Source of the DNA: Karstenula rhodostoma CBS 690.94
Taxonomy: Eukaryota; Ascomycota; Dothideomycetes; Pleosporales; Didymosphaeriaceae
Assembly: GCA_010093485.1 (NCBI GenBank)
Contig: MU001503.1
Location: 504,224 to 568,223, forward strand
DNA length: 64,000 nucleotides
Direction: 5' to 3'
Shown in pieces: positions 56,740 through 64,000 of this stretch. Both the position numbers and the translations under genes were made by a program. The notes beneath the pieces were generated by a model. That model worked only from the letters and a program-made list of their open reading frames with translations, did not search any database and had not been told where the DNA came from. Each line of letters opens with the position of its first letter. Within the stretch, counting starts at the first letter, position 1.

Positions 56740-57096
56740 TGTGAGGATAACGTAGTCTTGGAGTACACATGTGGGGTCATGTCACGATGAGATAAGGCGG
56801 TGACTCATGAACATCTATGCGCTGTGGCTGAGGCGTTCAGTGCTCGTATTTATAATGACCCCGCATAACACAGTCTTAAGACCAGAGGGCGTGAACATCG
56901 ACCCCCAAGGCATCGGAAATCTCCTAAACACGGTTTTGCGATTACGCTCGTGTTCCAGGGTTCCCACATCGGCGTACAATATTGGCTCAAGCGCCGGAAA
57001 ATAACTCATGTCATTACGAGGAATCAGTTCCTCCTTGCATGGTCAGTCTACATAATAGACTCACTTGTTAGCTGTACTACAGTAGTAATTCTTTTT
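56740..57096. other. Intergenic
   Basis: 357 bp with the HET gene promoter and the P450 gene's 3' flank. Nothing else recognised. Confidence 0.4.
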
Positions 57097-58908
57097 CTAG
57101 ACTACTTTGATGCGTAGGCCTTTGCTGTCCAGGTTGGGCAACGGAATAATGTAGTCGTGGGCTTGGGTGATGTCGCTCTCGTCTGTCTCGAAGAGTTCAA
57201 GCTTTGGAGCTCCTGGTCGGAACACAGTTGAGAGTGTTTTATATAATTCCATGTATGCCAGGCTGAGAATCTTTTAGTAATCCCCACGTGGTTCGTTGGT
57301 GCTGAGTGACTTACTTCATGCCAAGGCAGTTCCGTGACCCCTTGGAAAACGGAACCAGACATCGAGTCATTGCAGGTGTGGCATCGTTTATCCAACGTTC
57401 AGGATTGAAGGTGAATGGCTCAGGATATATATTTGGGTCCGTGTGGTTCATGTATGCCGACATTCCAACTGCGACCTGCATTCCGTTAATAGCTGGATAG
57501 AACACGGCAGAGGATACACGTACACCAGGGGGGATGACCCAGTCCCGGTAGATAATGGGTTTGTCCTGCGATACACGAGGCATACGGTGCATGACACCAT
57601 AACTCAGTCGCAATCCTTCTTTGATCAGTGCTTGCAGGAAGGGAAGCCGCTCCAATTCCATGAACAGCGGTAACTGCTCAGGGAAGCCTCCCATCAGAGG
57701 GGCTAGTTCCAAGTGTAGTCTTTTGAGATATCCTTCATTGGCAATGATGTAGTAGCTAATAAAGTCCAGGGTACGAGCCGTGCTGATGCTGCCAGCTCCT
57801 AGGAATACTTGTGCTTCCCTGGTCAATCTCTCGACCGAGAGATCGCTCTCCGGGAGCCCGCTCAGGAGGAGATGTCGAAACACAGAGTTTCGAGTCTCGA
57901 AGACTTTGAAGTCTGGCTTTTCCTCCAGCTCTCGTTTAGCATCGATTATATGTTGTCGAGCGAAGTCCCGGAATTTCTCGAACGTTACCAGGCGTGGATC
58001 AAGCCAGCGTAACACCTCGGACGGTATCACATTGAGAAGTCTATAAGATCAGCTTCAGCAGCATTATTTGAGGTATACATACTTGATGAGCCGAGGAAAC
58101 GCCATCACTAGTGGAAGCGAGTGAATGAAGTTGTGAAGCAGGTTGTACCACTCCACACCAAAACTTGGCTCATCGACCATGTTGGAGTTGCTCTCAAAAC
58201 AAATCTTGCCCACCACATCGGCAGCAAGAGCTACATATGCATGATCGAGTCGTATCACTTGGTTGGTCCCTTGAAAGCTGTCGAGCCGCCGCACGAAGCG
58301 TTTGGCCACTTCTCCAACCATGGGCTCAAGCTTGGTGACGCCAGCACGGGAGAAGAATGGTTCCAGTGGTTTGCGTCGCCGACGATGGAGATCGTGCGAC
58401 GTCGATAGGAAGTGGGTACCTACCGTCGCATCGCGTCAGTAGTGTTCGGTCTGAGGCGGGACCTCGGCGCTACTGACCATCAAAGTCGATGCCACGCGCA
58501 AAACCTTCATAGTTATCAGTCTTTCGAACACTCCCAGAAACGTTTATCGAGTTGTAGAACTCCGGGTCGTGGATCGACAATTCATGCGGCGTAATGCGAA
58601 CTATGGGCCCTGTACGGATCCGGTTAGCGCGATCCTGGATGTCTGTACATGTCTTCGTGCCTGATCGACTCACCATATCGGTCATGCATCTCCTTGATCT
58701 TGAAAACATATTTCCCTCTGCGGAAGTAGTCATGGTAGAACTCGTACCAGCTGGTGACTGCTGCGATCCTCGGGCCGGGAAATTTGGCAAGAGGCGAGAA
58801 GAAGAGGCGGTGAGCGACGAGAACGACCGTATACACTGCGCCCAAGACGACCGCGACGATCGCGTAGTATTCAAGCAAGGTGCCGAGCATTCGCGCCTCC
58901 AGTGGCAT
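57097..58908 (-). CDS. Cytochrome P450 monooxygenase
   Basis: ER-anchored haem-thiolate oxygenase, 531 aa, exons complement(57097..57262, 57315..58040, 58083..58419, 58478..58609, 58674..58908), introns 42-64 nt. N-terminal anchor YYAIVAVVLGAVYTVVLVAHRLFF and hinge LAKFPGPRIAA; helix C region HRRRRKPLEPFFS; helix I AQVFLGAGSISTARTLDF; ExxR as KEGLRL; PERW as FNPERWI; haem loop PFSKGSRNCLGMN with the Cys ligand. In helix I the usual acid-Thr pair reads AGSIST, a mild deviation. Many fungal P450s of this type serve secondary metabolism. A broken acyltransferase gene and a Zn2Cys6 regulator are nearby, but no backbone synthase is in the window. Confidence 0.93.
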
Positions 58909-59193
58909 TGCGGATCTCGCTCTCAGCTCGTACCGACCAGCTGGGTGCGGTGGGCGGCCTTGCTGTCACACGCATCCGAGAATCCTTCGCTCGCTTACCT
59001 AACAGGGGCTAACCAGTTCATGGTGTTGGACATGGGGATGCACTGCCACTTCCCAGACCACGAACAACACAACACGTTGCCCAAGGAGGAGAGATATACT
59101 GCATCTTCCAGTTATTAAATGAGGCGTTTTGCGTTGAGGAACGCGAGGTAGGCGATGAGATGCGTTGGTTGGCCATACTGGTGGTTGGATCAT

Positions 59194-59329
59194 GGTTTTC
59201 TGATTGTTGACTCGAACTACAAAGTAGTGACCCGTAAAGTGATAGACAAATATGGACATGGACATGGACTGCCGTCCAAAAGTGATACAAAAGGAAGCGT
59301 TGTGAGTGGATGATAAACAAGGTATGTGT
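59194..59329 (-). repeat. Family B short retroposon-like element, copy B2
   Basis: 136-bp insert in reverse orientation, bounded by an exact 13-bp direct repeat GTGGTTGGATCAT (59181-59193 and 59330-59342). Read on the minus strand it extends further 5' than the other copies and has GTCCATGTCCATGTCCAT. It then shares GTCTATCACTTTACGGG, the hairpin CTAC-TTT-GTAG and the 3' end CAACAATCAGAAAACC, immediately followed by the direct repeat. Confidence 0.8.
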
Positions 59330-59502
59330 GTGGTTGGATCATAGAATTCCGTGCGTGCAGTGGCCCTTTTCGTGATGGCGAAGTGCAAGATAGCTCGAGC
59401 GTGACTGGTCACTCGTGGAGTCTATGGAACTCAGCGCTGGGGCGAACTCTCGTAGGAATAGCAAAGACTTGAATTGGCTTCTACATAACCCCTGCCTCCC
59501 AA

Positions 59503-59538
59503 CCCCCCCCCCAAAAAAAAAAAAAAAAAAAAAAAAAA
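59503..59538. repeat. C10A26 homopolymer tract
   Basis: Ten C residues directly followed by 26 A residues. The length may be unreliable in sequencing. It could be a poly-A remnant of a retroposed sequence, but no source is visible beside it. Confidence 0.8.
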
Positions 59539-60094
59539 CAGCGCCCCGTCGCCTCCATATCGCTGATCCAACAGTGCCTCTACTGCATCTTTACAGACGG
59601 TCGAGCGCACTTCATCTTGCGCCAACGTGAGATCTATGCGTGAGAACAGTGCTTGTTCTCTGCTACGTCCTTACAGACGAGCAGAGCGCACTTCCCCAAC
59701 AGTGGCTGTGGTCGACTGCGTGGTTCTCCACGCGTCGCAGGATGTTGTGACGACATCCGCTGCGTAAGTAATTACGAGCGAAAGCGTTATACTCTCACCC
59801 AGAAACCTAAATCCTCGACCCCCATGCCGTCCCGGAGCTGGTCCGGCAGAGGTAGAACTTCCAGCACTTGTCCTTCATCTTCTCTAAACATCATACACGG
59901 CTTCATGGGCTTCACTATTGCCCGAACGCCCCTGTCTGGGCATTTGAAACATGCTCGGGACTCGCCGTCTTCAAAATTCGGAGCCTTTTGTTTCGAGACC
60001 GCCCAGGTCAAGACACAGTGAGACCGGGAGGCATCGGGGCAGGTGCCACCGCTGTCAACCAGTACCGACTAGCTAGGTGTGGTGGCGCTGCCCT

Positions 60095-60242
60095 GTCGTC
60101 ACGGTGTCGCGAACACCGGCGATACAATATTAGGTTAAGATTTTAAACTCGTATAGTAGCCTAAGTCACTCTAGGATTAACTATTTTATATCTAATTAGC
60201 AAAGGCCTTAGCTTACATCTGGTCTTTATATTCCTATGAGAG
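60095..60242 (-). repeat. Family A MITE-like element, copy A4
   Basis: About 148 bp in reverse orientation, from near GTCGTCACGG to CCTATGAGAG. It is nearly collinear with copy A3, sharing GAACACCGGCGAT, ATTAGGTTAAGATT, CTAGGATTAACTATT and AAAGGCCTTAGCTTAC. The 5' end has drifted and no clean target duplication is visible. Confidence 0.75.
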
Positions 60243-60789
60243 ACTGTGTTGGCTGCTGGACGCACCATAACTCCACATTAGACCGCAAGCAGCAGACAAC
60301 ACTATAGCCATGGAGTAGAGCTTCGTGAAATCTTTCAGTCGTGTAAAGTTCAGCTGAGGCGCAAGCTCTCCTGCGAACGCACGCCAACGACAAGTATAGC
60401 ACCAGGACAAAAGTCTGAGTACATTGTGTTATCCCAGTATTTATCGTCAGGAATGACACGACATCAGGTAATTGACAGAGCAGGGAGGATCCTCTCTTTC
60501 CTGTATGAAAAAGTTAATCCCATTGCAACGGGTCCTCTGAAGCTCTTCCCACCACTGCAGGTTCAACTCGGGAACTGAGACGCTATTCTACCGATCTCCA
60601 ATCTGCAGGTCTGACACTTTGTAGCACTCTCTTGACCATTCAGGCCCTACTGCTCTAGAACTACACTGAGTATGTCAAATGTGATACTTCGCGAGCTCGG
60701 GCAAGCCGCGGCAAAACTCGATAAAGGAACTCGTTGGGGTGCCAAAACACAAATATTTCAAACAGCTCAACACTGAGTATGTAGCAGTT

Positions 60790-61509
60790 TCAATCGCGGA
60801 TCCAATCGAAGGCCACATAAGACAACACATGCGAAGGAACCTCCACAGCGCGATAAAAGTCTCCCGATCCCACAGCTGTAGTCACAAGCACCACAAAGAA
60901 GCATGCAGCCGTTGCAGCAACCTCGCTCGCCATGTGTAAAGCCTCGATGAGTCTGATGCCTATAGTATAAATCAAGATGCTCTGAACGAGAAACCAGCCT
61001 GTGTATCGTGTCAGCGTCATTCCGGATGTCATTCCGGCCGATTTTGGAGGCGACAGTTACTCAGGGACTGTCGTCCAAGATAGACGAAGAGTGGGTTAGC
61101 CAACGCCCATTGGATCATGTCCGATGTCTCCACACAGTAGAAACCCCAGCAACACAAGATAGTTATCGTCTCTTGCTTGAGGTTGCTTCACGTCGAAGTC
61201 TTCGTTGAGTCCACCGGTGTAGTACAGTCTCCCATGCGCAACCAGCTCATCATGGCGGTACTCAGGGCGCCAAGCTGCCCACAAGTACTGCAGGACCAAC
61301 TCTGCTACTAAGATGGCCGCAAAGGCAAAGTATGAGGGGCATCTGATGGACTGCCAGATCTTGATCCCACGTTGAGCTTTGGCCTTGAAGTCCATGTTTG
61401 CAGCCATGTCCGCGAGCAGTAGACCGGTAATGGGGTACCAAGCCCGCGATTGAACCCACCACGTTATGACGATGAAGAAGAAGGCACCTTCCAAAACGTA
61501 ACGCCACAT
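60790..61509 (-). pseudogene. Acyltransferase-3 family gene, truncated and frameshifted
   Basis: C-terminal half of a membrane acyltransferase-3 (OafA-like) protein. Segments: FFFIVITWW..GLLLADMAANM, CPSYFAFAAILVAELVLQYLW, QARDDNYLVLLG, then, in another frame, DMIQWALANPLFVYLGRQSLS. After a 62-nt intron (60999-61060) comes WFLVQSILIYTIGIRLIEALH and the terminal DFYRAVEVPSHVLS. The frame breaks near 61130-61146 inside CTACTGTGTGGAG; two more bases (one TG unit) would restore LLCVETSDMIQW. The N-terminal part with the usual YLDGLRG and catalytic His is missing; an open frame at 61530-61724 could not be joined with valid splice sites. Probably a pseudogene, unless the break is a sequencing error and the 5' exons are unusual. 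Confidence 0.6.
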
Positions 61510-61724
61510 TCAGTGATGAGAGATATTAGTTATAAATTAGACATGTACATCGCCCTAAAACGTGCCGTCAGTGATCTGTCCGTCGGGTTTCTCTGGCCGT
61601 GATGAAGGTCGGTCGTAAGCTTGTAAGCCAACGAGGTGTCATGCTCGGGTTTTGGTGCTTCCAGCTTTGAGACAGGCCGTGTAGCTATCTTCAGATGTCT
61701 GAAAGGCAGTGTGAAGGGTGTCAT

Positions 61725-62116
61725 ATATTGTGAGGTCGAACATGGAGGTGCAATAGTTACAGGGAGGTTTCAAAACGATGACGTTGGTCCCGGGGAGCCC
61801 GGAGCCGTTGCTTGTGTGGAGGAGGAACTACCCTCTAAAGGTATAGTGCGGCTCACAAATATTCGCCTAGCTGGCTTACTCAGAGGGACCAACCTTCAGT
61901 GTTCCTCAACCTCCGACCTCCAACCTCAGGTTGCGCAAATGCGCGGTTCCTAAGACATTTCCATCAACGATTGTGGCATTACTGCTGCATCTGCAGCGCA
62001 GCAGGCGCCAATAGAACCGCCTCATCCTCAGATTCAATGTCGCAGTGACGTTGCACGTCATACAGTGTAGTGGGTGATCACGAGTTATCTTCAAGCTTTA
62101 TCCTGTTCCTGCGGCC
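61725..62116. other. Intergenic, promoter of Zn2Cys6 regulator
   Basis: 392 bp upstream of the last gene. No site assigned; a minus-strand frame at 61906-62094 has no domain. Confidence 0.4.
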
Positions 62117-64000
62117 ATGGCGAGTAAGCAGGCCGCCTGCATGACCTGTCGAAGGAGCAAAATACGGTGTAAAAGAGGTCCCGGAGCGGATACTTGCGAG
62201 AAATGTCTTGTTTCTGGTGTCGAATGTGTGATACCGGGGGGGTTTCACATTGGCCGTCAAAAAGGAGTCAGAAAGTAAGTACAGGGGCATCTCTCTACAC
62301 CATTCCCTGACATCTTCCAGTAAGCGCACTGGGCTCGAGAAGGCGCTCCACCAGATCGAAGAAGCGATTAAAAAGTCTAAAGCGGACCCGAGCTCAAGCG
62401 AAAACACCCTGGAGCAGTTGCAGCAGATTCTCCTCGAGGCGCGAGGCAGTGGGGTTTCTTCGAATAGCAGCCCTTCAAGTAGCGTTCCTGCACCTTCAGA
62501 GGGGGTGGCGCATGTGAGCGACGATCAGCAGGCTTTGGATGATGCTGAAAATCCTCTGCAACTGCTTGCGCGCGCCTCGGATCTGCGCTTGACGTCGCCG
62601 CAGTCAAGCGACCATATGTTCACCCCATCCACATCACACAAAGGCAGCGATGTGGACCAACAGTCCGACGTCCACCGTTTCTTCTTACCGATCAAAGCCA
62701 GCCTCGATCGCGGGCCCAATTATGATCCCATTGACTTGGGACTAGTGACTGAGGAAGAAGCCGAGCTCCTTCTGTCGTTGTAAGTTTGCTTCTATCGATT
62801 GCCAACAGATAAACACCGAAAGCTGACCTGTGGTCTAGCTATCACGAGAAACTTGCCCACACCCGCTGGGGCACCGACAAGACGACCCACACCCTGGAGT
62901 TTTGCCGGAGGCAGTCAGCGTTCCTCCTCACTTCGCTTTTGGCAGCATCTTCCTTGTTCATACCGTCAGCCGCCGCCATGTGCAAACGCCTGCTCGTGCA
63001 CAGGAAATTCATGGCCGAGCAGGTCATTGCGCGGAGGTTCCGCTCGGTCGAGATCGTTATCGCGTTCATGGTCAACGTGCCCTGGATGCATCCCGGAGTC
63101 AACGCCGGTGACGACGATACCGGGCTATATATGTCCACAGCGCTGAGCATAGCGTTAGATTTGTCACTCAACAAGATCATCGTGCCGTCATCATGTTTCG
63201 ATCAAGACATTCTCAAACGAGTTCCAAAAGGACATTGTCTCGATGCAAGGAAAGCGCTGACGATGGACGGCTTCGAAGATGTTGAAGTCACATCAGAATT
63301 TGGCAAGCAAATGCTTCGAAGACGCGAGCGGGCGTGGATAGCGCTTTTTGTACTGGACCGTGGCATAGGTTTGGCGCGTGGTCGCGCCTTTTGTGCTACT
63401 GTCACTCCGCTGATCATGTATTGCGACGTTTGGCACATGGACATGACGCCGGATCCACAAGATGGGCCGCTAGTGTCCATGGCTGTGTTGAGACGCGACC
63501 TTGACGACGTCTTCAGATCGGTCCGCTCTAAATGCGACTCTTGCCAAGCTAGCGACGTTGGGTCGAAAGCCGCCCAGGACATCGAGTCCACCATTGAGGG
63601 GTTTTTCAACACATGGCTCGCCAAGTGGACTCATACCATCGGCGAAGGAGAACAAAAGATGCTGCCACCATATGTTGAGATACTCCTCCCACACACGCGA
63701 TTGTCGGCGTATAGCCACGTCATCAACCATCCCACTGCACCACTCGAGGTCAAACGCCTGCTCCGCGGCTCTACCTTGTCAGCAGCCCTGAACGTCCTGC
63801 GTGTGGCAATACAAGGCGAAGTGCGTTTGAAGTCTATGCCCAACAACACAGTGACGATGATATGCTTTGCCGCCTGCGTTGCGCTGACACTAAGCGCGCC
63901 ATCTCCATACGGAAGCTACAATCTGGCACCGAGCGTTCGCAATCTGATTGAGGAGACAGCCACCGTCCTGGAACGCATTGGAAGCACACCAAGCCACCGG
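62117..64000 (+). CDS. Zn2Cys6 transcription factor, 3' end outside window
   Basis: Exons 62117..62274, 62321..62779, 62839..>64000 (introns 46 and 59 nt); the frame is still open at the window edge, at least 592 aa. The start MASKQAACMTCRRSKIRC opens the zinc cluster: C-x2-C-x6-C-x8-C-x2-C-x6-C, with RGPGADTC and GVEC. A linker helix KRTGLEKALHQIEEAIKKSK follows as dimerisation coiled coil. Exon 3 starts FYHEKLAHTRWGTDKTTHTLEF and runs into the helical regulatory region (RRRERAWIALFVLDRGIGLARG, a conserved fungal-TF motif). It could control the P450 and neighbouring genes, but that is inference. Confidence 0.9.

Larger units (their letters stand above)
58909..60789. other. Repeat-containing intergenic region
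   Basis: 1.9 kb with repeat copies B2 (59194-59329) and A4 (about 60095-60242), plus a C10A26 homopolymer tract (59503-59538). No gene supported; short open frames show no domain. Confidence 0.5.

Noticed and set aside
61530..61724. N-terminal exon for the acyltransferase-3 remnant
   Set aside because: No donor/acceptor pair joins it in frame to the downstream part, and it lacks the family's N-terminal motifs.
1..64000. CRISPR arrays, rRNA genes or bacterial-type operons
   Set aside because: None seen; the intron-rich gene structure is eukaryotic.

Overview
The window is nuclear DNA of a filamentous ascomycete (Pezizomycotina). Genes are broken by short introns of about 38-121 nt, mostly 44-65, with GT..AG ends and CTAAC/CTGAC-like branch sites. 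The families are typical of that group: Zn2Cys6 regulators, a HET-domain protein, an AP-1-like bZIP factor, a Hos3 deacetylase, a CAP10-type GT90 enzyme, a cellobiose-dehydrogenase-like oxidoreductase, small secreted proteins and several MFS carriers. An AT-rich block that looks RIP-mutated fits too. Dothideomycetes/Pleosporales is my best guess, from gene style only. Exon structures below were assembled by eye from reading frames, splice signals and family alignment.

Layout. 0.4-10 kb: mitochondrial Lon protease (-), a divergent kinase (-) head-to-head with a secreted Asp-box beta-propeller protein (+), and a cellobiose-dehydrogenase-like flavoenzyme (-) with an apparent frameshift. 10-19 kb: an MFS carrier (+), a cell-surface single-pass protein (-), a phenylalanine-ammonia-lyase-like protein whose catalytic motifs are replaced (-), and a Dal5-like carrier (-). 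19-26.3 kb: two gene-poor stretches around one bZIP factor. 26.3-31 kb: a small cysteine-containing secreted protein, a secreted M28 aminopeptidase and a RING protein. 31-41 kb: Hos3-type deacetylase, an unknown proline/serine-rich protein, an aminoglycoside-phosphotransferase-like protein and a cation diffusion facilitator. 41-42 kb: AT-rich relic. 42-50.4 kb: MFS carrier, GT90 glycosyltransferase and Zn2Cys6 regulator. 50.7-53.2 kb: two head-to-head secreted paralogs. 53.4-64 kb: a repeat nest, an F-box-like protein, a HET protein, a cytochrome P450, a broken acyltransferase-3 gene and a Zn2Cys6 regulator that runs off the right edge.

Two dispersed repeat families are visible. Family A is a MITE-like element of about 147 bp with CTCTCA-type inverted ends (four copies). 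Family B is a short sequence with one constant 3' end, variable 5' ends and flanking direct repeats of 11-14 bp (three copies), which looks like 5'-truncated retroposition. One B copy sits inside an intron of the kinase gene and another is inserted into an A copy.

The most unusual gene is the intact 714-residue PAL-like protein: the Ala-Ser-Gly triad that forms the MIO cofactor reads Gly-Val-Gly, and other active-site positions have changed too. No operon-like pathway can be claimed. The PAL-like/carrier pair and the P450/acyltransferase/regulator group at the right edge are the two places where genes might work together.
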